Shown here: positions 1-7,090 of the stretch, piece after piece | Layout of the letters: each line of letters begins with the position of its first letter | Position numbering within the stretch: the first letter of the stretch is position 1 | Source: Scytonema sp. UIC 10036 | Lineage (GTDB): Bacteria; Cyanobacteriota; Cyanobacteriia; Cyanobacteriales; Nostocaceae | Direction: 5' to 3' | NCBI RefSeq assembly: GCF_009725235.1 | Contig: NZ_WJFC01000166.1 | Coordinates: 1-30,119 of the forward strand | Length of the DNA stretch: 30,119 bases | Program-made: the position numbers and the translations under genes | Notes under the pieces: model-generated | What the model was told of the DNA's origin: nothing | What the model saw: the letters and a program-made list of their open reading frames with translations, nothing else | Database searches by the model: none

Positions 1-3
1 TAC

Positions 4-170
4 GAAAACACGTAGGTTGGGGAGCCAGCCCTGAACCGTGTGCGTGGCGCGAATGCGCCATAGGAGGGTTTCCCTCCGCACCTTTACTGGCGTTTGAGGA
101 ACCTTACCCAACATTTACAGACATTTGTTGGGGTTCACCAAGGGGAAAGCCCAACCTACAAAAATTCTTA
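4..170. repeat. Degenerate palindromic repeat element (copy 1)
   Basis: Starts with AAAACACGTAGGTTGGG and ends near CCTACAAAAATTCTTA. The same two ends bound the shorter copy at about 8250-8337. The ends (GTAGGTTGGG / CCCAACCTAC) are inverted repeats, and a second internal pair is built on CCCAACA and TGTTGGG. This copy carries about 70 extra bases after the left end. It looks like a non-coding, MITE-like cyanobacterial repeat rather than a gene. Confidence 0.6.
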
Positions 171-622
171 TCCGAGCAGTATTGGAATAACATTTTTATT
201 TTCTAAAAAGGCTATAAAAAGGAAACTCTTTTATAAGAGTTTTACAGAAACAGAAAGAAGAACTAATTGTGTATGGAGTGATACTCTTTACTATTATCTG
301 GAGTCTGCACAATAGTTTGTTGCTAATAAATAGCATCAAGTCGTAGATTGGGTTGAGGTAGAAAATTCAAAAAAGATTCAATAAAACTGGGTTTTGCGAT
401 CGCTTAATCTAGCCTAATACCTTAGAAATTCTGCCCTCTTCCTCTGCCTTTCTTCTAAAAAAAAATTGCATTTAAATATAAAAAGCCTTAACAAAATTTT
501 GTAAGTCAGAAAACTTTCATGAAACCAAAGATTGTAGGAAGAAGTTAAGAATGCAAAAATAACCTTATGTTAGTATGAACGAAAGAGTAACATTTGTAGA
601 TGTACTGACAGAAGGCAAAATC
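171..622. other. Non-coding leader region upstream of fdxB
   Basis: No convincing gene is present. The stretch is AT-rich, contains one HIP1 octamer (GCGATCGC, near 396), and carries a perfect NtcA-type palindrome at 271-284. A long untranslated region is common in front of nif-related genes, so it may hold the fdxB promoter. A CnfR/PatB-type activator gene often accompanies fdxB and cox2 in cyanobacteria; none is in the window, but it could lie just to the left. Confidence 0.5.
271..284. promoter_or_regulatory. Candidate NtcA binding site (GTA-N8-TAC)
   Basis: The sequence GTATGGAGTGATAC fits the NtcA consensus GTA-N8-TAC exactly. NtcA is the cyanobacterial nitrogen-control activator. The site is about 340 bases upstream of fdxB with no gene between. 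A TATTAT hexamer at 292-297 is too close for a standard class II NtcA promoter, so the matching -10 element is uncertain. Confidence 0.4.
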
Positions 623-916
623 ATGGCAACAGTAACAGGATTGACATTTGGTGGTGCAACTTGGACACCTAAATTTGTTGAAGCAATTGACCAAGAAAAA
701 TGCATTGGTTGTGGCAGATGTTTTAAAATTTGCGGACACAATGTGCTACTGCTGAAAGCAATGAATGAAGAAGGCGAATTTGTAGAAGATGAAGAAGATG
801 ATGAAATTGAAAAGAAGGTTATGACGATCGCTAACAGAGACAATTGTATTGGTTGTGAAGCGTGTGCGAAAATTTGCTCCAAAAATTGCTACACTCATAC
901 TGCTCTGAATAACTAA
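623..916 (+). CDS. fdxB: FdxB, nif-type ferredoxin III (2x[4Fe-4S])
   Basis: Small bacterial-type ferredoxin of 97 residues, probably an electron carrier linked to nitrogenase (family ferredoxin III, nif-specific). Two cysteine clusters are visible: [11 protein letters not shown] near residues 27-37 and [11 protein letters not shown] near residues 76-86, each able to bind a [4Fe-4S] centre. Between them lies an acidic linker ([11 protein letters not shown]), typical of the cyanobacterial form. The frame is open from an ATG at 575, but the start at 623 is preferred: it follows AGAAGG at a good ribosome-binding distance, and [11 protein letters not shown] is the usual N-terminus. The next genes are the cox2 operon in the same direction, 321 bases away. 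In diazotrophic cyanobacteria fdxB and cox2 genes are found together with the activator CnfR (established knowledge), which supports a nitrogen-fixation role. Confidence 0.9.
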   Translation: MATVTGLTFGGATWTPKFVEAIDQEKCIGCGRCFKICGHNVLLLKAMNEEGEFVEDEEDDEIEKKVMTIANRDNCIGCEACAKICSKNCYTHTALNN

Positions 917-1237
917 GGATGAAGGGGCAGTAACTGAGTAAAAAGTTCGCAGTAAACAAAAACGTAAATCGCAATTTGTCTGCTATGAACATATTAAACC
1001 TTGCTACCAATACCCTAATCAATTGTTAAGACTCAAGCGATCTGCTCTACTACTGGTTAAGCTTGTAGAAGAAGACTTCTTTACCTTGAAGTAGAGAGAT
1101 TGTCTCAATGAGAGTAGATAGTGGTTAGTAGTTAGTAGTTTTCTAACCACTACCTACTAATTATGTACGGGCGCAATGCAAGAGCGCCCCTACTAACCCC
1201 TAACCCTTAACCCGTTCTTTGTAAAGAGCAGGCATTT
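917..1237. other. Spacer fdxB-coxB with repeats
   Basis: No gene seen. At 1122-1160 there is a short tandem repeat made of GTTAGTA-like units followed by their complement. At 1165-1193 a palindrome (GGGCGC...GCGCCC bounded by GTA and TAC) resembles the common cyanobacterial GTAGGGGCGC repeat. The coxB promoter probably lies in 920-1120, but no clear -35/-10 pair could be fixed. Confidence 0.5.
1165..1193. repeat. Small palindromic repeat (GGGCGC/GCGCCC)
   Basis: GGGCGC at 1169-1174 pairs with GCGCCC at 1184-1189 across a 9-base loop, with flanking GTA/TAC. No T-run follows, so it is more likely a dispersed cyanobacterial repeat than a terminator. Confidence 0.5.
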
Positions 1238-2233
1238 ATGCAACAAATTCCTGTTTCACTATTGACCCTAGTTGCTGGAATGATTGTCACAATTTTCAGC
1301 ATTTGGGTTGGACAAAACCACAGCTTATTACCAGTACAAGCATCGCAACAAGCGCCTCTGGTAGATGGTTTTTTTAACATTATGGTTTCCATTGCTACTG
1401 CTTTGTTTATAGTGGTAGAAGGCACCATTTTACTTTTTCTAGTTAAATTTCGTCGCCGTCGCGGAGACGATACAGATGGCGTACATGTAGAAGGAAACGT
1501 TCCCTTAGAAGTTTTTTGGACTGCGATTCCATCGATTATCGTTATTTGTCTGGGAATCTACAGCGTTGATGTTTATCAACAGATGGGAGGGTTTTCAGCA
1601 GGAAATCATTCACCATCTCATGTAGCCCAAATGCCAGGAAGTGCGATTGCTGCTACCTTGAGTGATACATCATCAAGCCAGTCAGAAACAGCAACGGCTT
1701 CTCCTGCGACTCCAAAATATGGCTTTGGCGGAACTCCACAAAAACAAGATAAGCCAGCTGACTTGGTTGTTAACGTTACGGGAATGCAATTTGCTTGGGT
1801 ATTTAACTACCCTGAGAGTGGTATTAGTGCAGGAGAATTACACGTTCCTGTTGGCACAGATGTACAACTAAACATTTCTGCAACCGATGTGATTCACTCT
1901 TTTTGGGTTCCACAATTTCGTTTGAAGCAAGATGCAATTCCTGGTATACCTACCGAATTGAGATTTGTAGCTACTAAACCAGGTACATATCCTATAGTTT
2001 GTACTGAATTGTGCGGTGGCTACCACGGTTCAATGAGAGCGCAAGTTGTTGTTCACAACTCCAAGGAAGAGTTTGACAGCTGGTTAGAAGAAAACCTTGT
2101 CGCTCAAAAGCAAGAATTGCAAGAAGCTGTTGCAGTTAAACCTGCCGATTTATCAACATCCGAGTTTCTCGCCCCCTATGTTCGAGATCTGGAAATCCAA
2201 AGTACAACTCTCAAGTCATTGGTTGGTAGTTAG
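1238..2233 (+). CDS. coxB: Cytochrome c oxidase subunit II (CoxB2)
   Basis: Subunit II of an aa3-type terminal oxidase, 331 residues. It takes electrons from cytochrome c or plastocyanin through a binuclear CuA centre and passes them to subunit I. Two membrane helices lie near residues 5-26 and 45-70, followed by the cupredoxin domain. The CuA ligands are visible: H220 (VIHSFWVPQF) and CTELCGGYHGSM, giving C255, C259, H263 and M266. A low-complexity Ser/Thr/Ala-rich linker (about residues 130-155) precedes the cupredoxin fold. The ATG at 1238 follows AGCAGG. It is the first gene of coxB-coxA-coxC. Linkage to fdxB and a nitrogenase-associated gene suggests the heterocyst/nitrogen-fixation-linked second oxidase (Cox2) rather than the housekeeping one; this is inference from context. 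Confidence 0.93.
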   Translation: MQQIPVSLLTLVAGMIVTIFSIWVGQNHSLLPVQASQQAPLVDGFFNIMVSIATALFIVVEGTILLFLVKFRRRRGDDTDGVHVEGNVPLEVFWTAIPSIIVICLGIYSVDVYQQMGGFSAGNHSPSHVAQMPGSAIAATLSDTSSSQSETATASPATPKYGFGGTPQKQDKPADLVVNVTGMQFAWVFNYPESGISAGELHVPVGTDVQLNISATDVIHSFWVPQFRLKQDAIPGIPTELRFVATKPGTYPIVCTELCGGYHGSMRAQVVVHNSKEEFDSWLEENLVAQKQELQEAVAVKPADLSTSEFLAPYVRDLEIQSTTLKSLVGS

Positions 2234-2330
2234 TGGTTAGTGGTTGGTAGTTGGTAGTTAGTAGAAAATTTCACTAACAACTAACCACTAACAACTAACC
2301 ACTAACAACTAACCACTAACAACTAACAGA
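2222..2330. repeat. Short tandem repeats in coxB-coxA spacer
   Basis: Heptamer-like units (GTTAGTG/GTTGGTA) on the left half are followed by complementary units (CTAACAA/CTAACCA) on the right, so the transcript could fold into a long imperfect hairpin. The block begins at the last codons of coxB and ends just before the coxA ribosome binding site (AGAGGAAA). Confidence 0.8.
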
Positions 2331-2339
2331 GGAAAAAAT

Positions 2340-4043
2340 ATGACCCAAGTAGGACTTCCACCTAACACTCCACCAGAAAAGAGTCAAGGCGAAATTCAAG
2401 TAGCTACACATCAAATTCACGCCGAGCATCCTCAAGCGTGGAAATGGTATGACTACTTCACATTCAATACCGATCATAAAGTGATTGGTATCCAGTATCT
2501 GGTAACAGCATTTCTGTTTTACCTCATTGGTGGGCTGATGGCTGTTGCCATACGTGCTGAACTGGCAACCCCAGATGCAGATTTGCTTGACCCTAACCTG
2601 TATAACGCTTTCATGACCAATCACGGGACGATCATGATTTTCTTATGGATCGTACCTAGCGCTATTGGTGGATTTGGGAACTATTTAGTGCCATTGATGA
2701 TTGGTGCTAGAGATATGGCTTTCCCAAAACTGAATGCGATCGCTTTTTGGCTAAACCCACCAGCAGGATTGCTGATACTTGGTAGTTTCTTGTTTGGCGG
2801 TTCGCAATCTGGTTGGACAGCTTACCCTCCTTTGAGTTTGGTTACCGCCAACGCCGCTCAAACCCTGTGGATACTTGCCATTGTTTTAGTAGGAACTTCC
2901 TCAATTTTAGGATCGCTAAACTTTGTCATTACCATTTGGAAGATGAAAATTCCCAGCATGAAATGGGATCAACTCCCTCTATTCTGCTGGGCGATTATGG
3001 CAACTTCAGTATTGGCACTTGTATCAACTCCAGTCTTAGCCGCAGGGTTAATACTGCTGTTGTTCGATCTCAATTTTGGTACATCCTTTTTTAAACCAGA
3101 TGCAGGTGGCAACGTAGTTATCTACCAACACTTGTTTTGGTTCTACTCCCACCCGGCAGTTTATCTAATGATTCTGCCCATCTTCGGCATTATGTCCGAA
3201 GTCATTCCAGTTCACGCTCGCAAGTCTATTTTTGGATATAAAGCGATCGCTTATTCAAGTTTGGCAATTTGCGTTGTAGGTTTGGTCGTCTGGGTACACC
3301 ATATGTTCACCAGTGGTACACCCGGTTGGATGCGGATGTTCTTCACAATTTCCACCCTCATCGTTGCCGTGCCCACTGGCGTCAAGATTTTTGGCTGGGT
3401 TGCTACCCTTTGGGGAGGCAAAATTCGCTTCACATCAGCCATGCTTTTCGCCCTTGGCTTATTATCCATGTTTGTCATGGGTGGATTGAGTGGTGTGACT
3501 ATGGGAACTGCTCCCTTCGACGTTCACGTTCACGATACATACTACGTCGTAGCACACTTCCACTACGTTTTGTTTGGTGGTTCTGTATTTGGAATTTATG
3601 CTGGCATCTATCACTGGTTCCCCAAAATGACGGGAAGGATGCTGAACGAACCTTTAGGTCGCATTCACTTTATCCTCACCTTGATTGGTACCAACCTAAC
3701 CTTCCTACCCATGCATGAATTGGGTTTGCAAGGAATGCCCCGAAGAGTTGCGATGTACGATCCGCAATTTATCTCGCTCAATCAGATTTGTACTTACGGT
3801 GCCTACATTTTAGGACTATCAGTAATTCCATTCACCATCAACATCATTTGGAGTTGGATTGCTGGAAGAAAAGCCGGAGACAATCCTTGGAATGCATTGA
3901 CCTTAGAATGGACAACCAGTTCACCACCCTTAGTTGAAAACTGGGAAGTTCTACCCGTGCTCACACAAGGTCCCTACGACTACGGCTTGGATAACCACAA
4001 CGCTGCTCCACAAACAAGTGAAACGGCTGTTCCAGCACAATAG
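2340..4043 (+). CDS. coxA: Cytochrome c oxidase subunit I (CoxA2), A2-type
   Basis: Catalytic subunit of the haem-copper oxidase, 567 residues with about 12 membrane helices. It reduces O2 to water and pumps protons. Visible ligands: H95 and H408 for low-spin haem a, H406 for haem a3, and H271, H320, H321 for CuB, with Y275 placed to form the His-Tyr cross-link. The helix VI motif reads FYSHPAVY, not GHPEVY. The D-channel glutamate is thus replaced by the Tyr-Ser pair that defines A2-type oxidases. A strong ribosome binding site (AGAGGAAA) precedes the ATG at 2340. It lies 106 bases after coxB and 112 before coxC, the usual cyanobacterial operon. In this setting it probably lowers O2 to protect nitrogenase. 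Confidence 0.96.
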   Translation: MTQVGLPPNTPPEKSQGEIQVATHQIHAEHPQAWKWYDYFTFNTDHKVIGIQYLVTAFLFYLIGGLMAVAIRAELATPDADLLDPNLYNAFMTNHGTIMIFLWIVPSAIGGFGNYLVPLMIGARDMAFPKLNAIAFWLNPPAGLLILGSFLFGGSQSGWTAYPPLSLVTANAAQTLWILAIVLVGTSSILGSLNFVITIWKMKIPSMKWDQLPLFCWAIMATSVLALVSTPVLAAGLILLLFDLNFGTSFFKPDAGGNVVIYQHLFWFYSHPAVYLMILPIFGIMSEVIPVHARKSIFGYKAIAYSSLAICVVGLVVWVHHMFTSGTPGWMRMFFTISTLIVAVPTGVKIFGWVATLWGGKIRFTSAMLFALGLLSMFVMGGLSGVTMGTAPFDVHVHDTYYVVAHFHYVLFGGSVFGIYAGIYHWFPKMTGRMLNEPLGRIHFILTLIGTNLTFLPMHELGLQGMPRRVAMYDPQFISLNQICTYGAYILGLSVIPFTINIIWSWIAGRKAGDNPWNALTLEWTTSSPPLVENWEVLPVLTQGPYDYGLDNHNAAPQTSETAVPAQ

Positions 4044-4049
4044 TTTTTC

Positions 4050-4135
4050 ATTCCTCGTTTCCAGGCTGAGCCTTCCAGTATTATCTCGTTCCCAGGCTCA
4101 GCCTGGGAATGCCTACCTTGAGGCTCCGCCTCCAA
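4050..4135. repeat. Palindromic repeat (CCCAGGCT..AGCCTGGG + GGCTCCGCC), copy 1
   Basis: Contains CGTTCCCAGGCTCAGCCTGGG, a 16-bp near-perfect palindrome with a following GAGGCTCCGCCTCC palindrome. A degenerate partial copy (CGTTTCCAGGCTGAGCC) precedes it at 4058. The same two-part element recurs at about 6738-6803 and, inverted, at about 9886-9945. It fills the coxA-coxC spacer. Confidence 0.7.
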
Positions 4136-4155
4136 TACCAAACTAAAGATTTACT

Positions 4156-4773
4156 ATGGACGCAGCAAAAAATATTAACAACCCCATAGCTCTAGAAACA
4201 ACAAGCGCGATTCACCACGAAGAACATCCAGATTTACGCGTATTAGGGCTATCAGCATTCCTCGTTTCTGAATCCTTAATGTTTGGAGGCTTTTTCGCCA
4301 CCTATCTCTTCTTTCGAGGTAGCGCTGATGTTTGGCCTCCACACGGCACAGAAGTAGAGCTATTATTACCTACAATCAATACCATTATTTTGGTATCAAG
4401 TAGCTTTGTCATTCACTTAGGTGATACTGCCATTAAGAAGAACGATGTCCAAGGAATGCAAAAGTGGTATAAAATCACTGCACTCATGGGCGCAATTTTC
4501 TTACTCGGTCAAATCGTTGAGTACTTAACCTTAGGATATGGTCTAACAACCAATATCTTTTCCAACTGTTTTTACTTAATGACCGGATTCCACGGGTTAC
4601 ACGTTTTTGTGGGACTGTTATTGATTTTAGGCGTGTTATGGCGTTCCCGGCGTCCCGGTCACTATTCTGCCACCAAACACACTGGTATTGAAATGGCAGA
4701 AATTTACTGGCACTTTGTGGACATCATTTGGATTATTCTTTTCACCCTACTGTATATTCTGACGCAGTTTTGA
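4156..4773 (+). CDS. coxC: Cytochrome c oxidase subunit III (CoxC2)
   Basis: Subunit III of the oxidase, 205 residues, the usual length for the five-helix bacterial form that lacks the first two helices of the seven-helix type. It has no redox centre and stabilises subunit I during turnover. Diagnostic stretches are the N-terminal SAFLVSESLMFGGFFATY helix, the conserved glutamate in GQIVEYLTLG, FHGLHVFVGLLLI, and the C-terminal AEIYWHFVDIIWIILF. The ATG at 4156 has no strong ribosome binding site; the sequence AAAGATTTACT precedes it. It closes the coxB-coxA-coxC operon; the following gene is 139 bases on and separated by tandem repeats. Confidence 0.93.
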   Translation: MDAAKNINNPIALETTSAIHHEEHPDLRVLGLSAFLVSESLMFGGFFATYLFFRGSADVWPPHGTEVELLLPTINTIILVSSSFVIHLGDTAIKKNDVQGMQKWYKITALMGAIFLLGQIVEYLTLGYGLTTNIFSNCFYLMTGFHGLHVFVGLLLILGVLWRSRRPGHYSATKHTGIEMAEIYWHFVDIIWIILFTLLYILTQF

Positions 4774-4895
4774 AATGGCTAATTGCTAATGGCTAATTGC
4801 TAATGGCTAATGGCTAATTGCTAATTGCTAATGGCTAATGGCTAATTGCTAATTGCTAATTGTTCATTGCTATTAGCTATTAGCTGTTAGCCATT
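4774..4895. repeat. Short tandem repeats after coxC
   Basis: Units of AATGGCT and AATTGCT alternate about sixteen times, then reverse into TAGCTAT/TAGCCAT units, so the two ends can pair. The block ends just before the GGAG ribosome binding site of the next gene. Confidence 0.8.
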
Positions 4896-4912
4896 AGCTA
4901 AGGAGAAATTTT

Positions 4913-5395
4913 ATGCAAATGGAAGCAGACAAATTTTCGTGGTTTCAAATCCCAGAAGACATCAAAAAGTTATTGATACTTGCAGCAGAAAACTGGGAAA
5001 ATACCTTGGAATCTGAGAAATATATGAATCAAGCCTTAGCCCAAACAGGAGAATATACAGACGTTTTAGTAGCTGCCTATAGATATTTTTTTTACAAAAA
5101 TAATTACCAAATGGCACTGCAAACAGCAACCAAAGTTATAGATAGAATTAAAGAAGCAGAAAATTTTCCTGCTCAATGGGAGCAACTTAAACCAATATTA
5201 GCTAGTCGGAAAGATGATTATGAAATCAGATTATACCTCAATGCATATGCTGCTTCTGGTCTAGTTTTAGCAAAGCTAGGAGAAATAGAGAAAGCTAAAG
5301 AAATTAGTGCTAGAGTAAAAGAAATAGATGATAAAAATGAGTTTGGGGCTGGTATTTTGTATGATATTTTAACACGCACTAAAGAAGAAGAATAA
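4913..5395 (+). CDS. Small helical TPR-like protein of the cox2/nif locus
   Basis: A 160-residue, soluble, helix-rich protein with no signal peptide. Its sequence suggests two or three tetratricopeptide-like hairpins: residues about 45-80 (YTDVLVAAYRYFFYKNNYQMAL) and 100-140 (AYAASGLVLAKLGEIEKAKE). TPR folds bind other proteins, so a scaffolding or assembly role is possible, but no function can be read from the sequence. TAAGGAG lies 9 bases before the ATG at 4913, a good ribosome binding site; a second ATG is two codons later. It sits between coxC and the cupin gene on the same strand, so co-expression with nitrogen-fixation genes is likely. I recall a conserved small gene in this position next to cox2 in heterocystous strains, but cannot check it. 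Confidence 0.8.
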   Translation: MQMEADKFSWFQIPEDIKKLLILAAENWENTLESEKYMNQALAQTGEYTDVLVAAYRYFFYKNNYQMALQTATKVIDRIKEAENFPAQWEQLKPILASRKDDYEIRLYLNAYAASGLVLAKLGEIEKAKEISARVKEIDDKNEFGAGILYDILTRTKEEE

Positions 5396-5400
5396 CCCAT

Positions 5401-5507
5401 TTTGGATTTTGGATTTTGGATTTTGGATTAAAAATCTAAAATCTAAAATCTAAAATCTAAAATCTAAAATCTAAAATCTAAAATCTAAAATCTAAAATCT
5501 AAAATCT
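5401..5507. repeat. Heptamer tandem repeats (GGATTTT / AATCTAA)
   Basis: TTTGGAT units repeat about four times and are followed by about eleven AAATCTA units, which are nearly the reverse complement. The RNA could fold into a hairpin. The array runs directly into the ATG at 5509, replacing the usual ribosome binding site. The same heptamer occurs in-frame in the CheA gene near 30024-30061. Confidence 0.85.
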
Positions 5508-5508
5508 T

Positions 5509-6120
5509 ATGAAAGGTAGGGATTGGTTTGTCACTGATGACGGACAGTATCAAGCTTGTCAATCCGTTAGACCATGGGATTTATTAAGGGAGAATTATCG
5601 TCTATATCGGTTTCTAACTGAAGTAGAAGATGTTCTGAATGGTGTTGAAGACGAAACTAGCCAACTTCCAGACATTAGGATGTTGGTTAGGCGCTTAATT
5701 GTAAACTCTTACTGGGTACAAAGTCGATATTTAGAACCTTGTACTAAAACAGGAACTTCTATTCTACTCCTGTATGATGAATTAGGTTTTCCATTTACCG
5801 TACAAACTGTGACATTTGCACCGGGAACTGTGTCAACAATTCACAATCATGGAACTTGGGGTGTAGTCGCAGTATTAAAAGGTGAAGAGAGAAATACTTT
5901 TTGGCAGCGAATCCCTCATTCAGAGTATCAAGACAAAATTGACCGAACTGGAGAACTCACTCTCTTCCCAGGAGATATTATTAGCTTTACTCCTGATGCG
6001 ATTCACAGTGTAGAAGCAGTTGGGGATAAACCAACTGTAACTTTTAATATTTACGGGGAAACTCGTATGCGAGAAAGATTTGAGTTCGATCCAGTTAATT
6101 TCGCTGCTAAAAATTTTTAA
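5509..6120 (+). CDS. Cupin, cysteine dioxygenase type I family
   Basis: A 203-residue single-domain cupin of the cysteine dioxygenase group, which uses non-haem iron and O2 to oxidise a thiol such as cysteine. The expected metal ligands are present: H112 and H114 in TVSTIHNHGTWG and H166 in FTPDAIHSVE. The cupin 1 motif ends in the usual GEERNTFW. The N-terminal 60 residues are helical and match the long form found beside nitrogen-fixation genes. There is no Shine-Dalgarno sequence: a heptamer repeat array abuts the ATG at 5509. It lies in the same-strand row between the TPR-like gene and the nitrogenase-associated gene. The substrate is not readable from the sequence; a role in sulfur supply or O2 consumption for nitrogenase is only inference. 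Confidence 0.82.
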   Translation: MKGRDWFVTDDGQYQACQSVRPWDLLRENYRLYRFLTEVEDVLNGVEDETSQLPDIRMLVRRLIVNSYWVQSRYLEPCTKTGTSILLLYDELGFPFTVQTVTFAPGTVSTIHNHGTWGVVAVLKGEERNTFWQRIPHSEYQDKIDRTGELTLFPGDIISFTPDAIHSVEAVGDKPTVTFNIYGETRMRERFEFDPVNFAAKNF

Positions 6121-6127
6121 CTCAATT

Positions 6128-6222
6128 AATGAGTTGTTAGTTGTTGGTTGTTGGTTGTTAGTTGTTATTTACGATCGCTAGCCACTAACCACTAACCACT
6201 AACCATTAACCATTAACCAATA
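6128..6222. repeat. Short tandem repeats (GTTGGTT / CTAACCA)
   Basis: Units of TTGTTAG/TTGTTGG are followed by ACTAACC/ATTAACC units, the complement of the first half, with a CGATCGC sequence in the loop. A potential long hairpin results. It lies between the cupin gene and the GGAGAT ribosome binding site of the next gene. Confidence 0.8.
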
Positions 6223-6236
6223 ATGGAGATAACTTT

Positions 6237-6713
6237 ATGGCAAGAATCATTTTTTATGAAAAACCGGGCTGTAGAGGTAGTGTTAAGCAAAAAACTCTAC
6301 TCACTGCTGCAGGTCATCAGGTTGTAGCTTACAATTTATTGACCGAACCTTGGACAGCTGAACGTTTGCGCTCATTTTTTGGCGATCGCCCCGTGTCTGA
6401 ATGGTTTAATCGTACTGCTCCACGGGTACAATCCGGTGAGGTGGTTCCTGAAAAGCTGGATGCTGAAAGCGCTTTGCTGCTGATGTTGAAAGAGCCTATA
6501 CTCATACGTCGTCCTTTGATTGAAGTAGGCGATCGTCGTGAGGTCGGTTTTGATGTGGAACTGCTTGATGCATGGATTGGTTTAAAGCCTGCAGATGAGT
6601 CTCTTCAAGAAATGAGTGAAACTTTGATGCAACAAGACTTGCAAAATTGTGCTCACGGCCACAGTCATGGACATGGCGAGCACAAACATGAACATGGTTC
6701 TTGCAAGCATTAG
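6237..6713 (+). CDS. Nitrogenase-associated ArsC/Spx-like protein with His-rich tail
   Basis: A 158-residue protein with a thioredoxin-like ArsC/Spx fold, matching the nitrogenase-associated protein family found in nif regions. The N-terminus ARIIFYEKPGC places one cysteine (C11) where ArsC has its catalytic residue, and no second cysteine follows nearby, so arsenate reduction is unlikely. LLTEPWTAERLRSFFGD and ILIRRPLIEVGDRREVGFD are family-typical. The last 21 residues hold eight histidines and two cysteines in a GHSHGHGEHKHEH pattern, which suggests binding of Ni, Zn, Cu or Fe. GGAGAT 8 bases before the ATG at 6237 supports the start. It is the last gene of the row that began with fdxB. 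Function is unproven; metal handling for nitrogenase is inference. Confidence 0.85.
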   Translation: MARIIFYEKPGCRGSVKQKTLLTAAGHQVVAYNLLTEPWTAERLRSFFGDRPVSEWFNRTAPRVQSGEVVPEKLDAESALLLMLKEPILIRRPLIEVGDRREVGFDVELLDAWIGLKPADESLQEMSETLMQQDLQNCAHGHSHGHGEHKHEHGSCKH

Positions 6714-7090
6714 TAGTATAGATCCCCCATCTCATTCCCCCACCTCGTTCCCAGCTCAAGCTGGGAATGCCTTAAGGGAGGCTCCGCCTCCAGTCTGCAA
6801 CGGGGTCAGCAAGGCTCCGCCTCACAGCCTGCACTCTGTGGTAGAATCACCGGAACGAGAGAGTACAGATGAGGGGCTAGTAACTGTTAGATAATTTCTG
6901 CTCAAACCTGCTCATTGGTCATCGTTTTAAAGTCTTAGAAATCGGTCAAAGGTAGTGAAGCAAATGCCTCAAGTTTATCAAACGTATGTGACTCAGATTG
7001 ATAATAATTTAACGAGTGGGACAGTCATGTTACTGGTGGTGTAAGATTGTAGGTAGCCATTCATGGCTCAAACTAACTTCAAGCAGGCAA
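6714..7090. other. Non-coding spacer with palindromic repeat
   Basis: No gene seen. A copy of the GTTCCCAGCT/AGCTGGGAA + GGCTCCGCC repeat fills about 6738-6803, with another GGCTCCGCC half at about 6811-6820. From 6830 to 7090 I see nothing recognisable beyond a possible promoter for the toxin-antitoxin pair. Confidence 0.5.
6738..6803. repeat. Palindromic repeat (CCCAG..CTGGG + GGCTCCGCC), copy 2
   Basis: CGTTCCCAGCTCAAGCTGGGAATGCC forms a hairpin and is followed by AGGGAGGCTCCGCCTCC, a second palindrome. Order and spacing match copy 1 at 4087-4133 and the inverted copy at 9886-9945. Confidence 0.7.

Noticed and set aside
94..315. Open frame of 73 codons near the left edge
   Set aside because: It begins inside the palindromic repeat, lacks a ribosome binding site, and its protein has no coding character.
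3269..3718. A 149-codon open frame inside coxA
   Set aside because: It is a shifted frame of a strongly conserved gene; the sequence is rich in Trp, His, Cys and Arg as expected for out-of-frame reading.
4774..4895. Regular repeats that could be taken for a CRISPR array
   Set aside because: Units are 7-8 bases with no unique spacers; they are short tandem repeats.
6649..6894. Open frame overlapping the His-rich tail and repeat
   Set aside because: It shadows the nitrogenase-associated gene and then runs through the palindromic repeat; no start signal.
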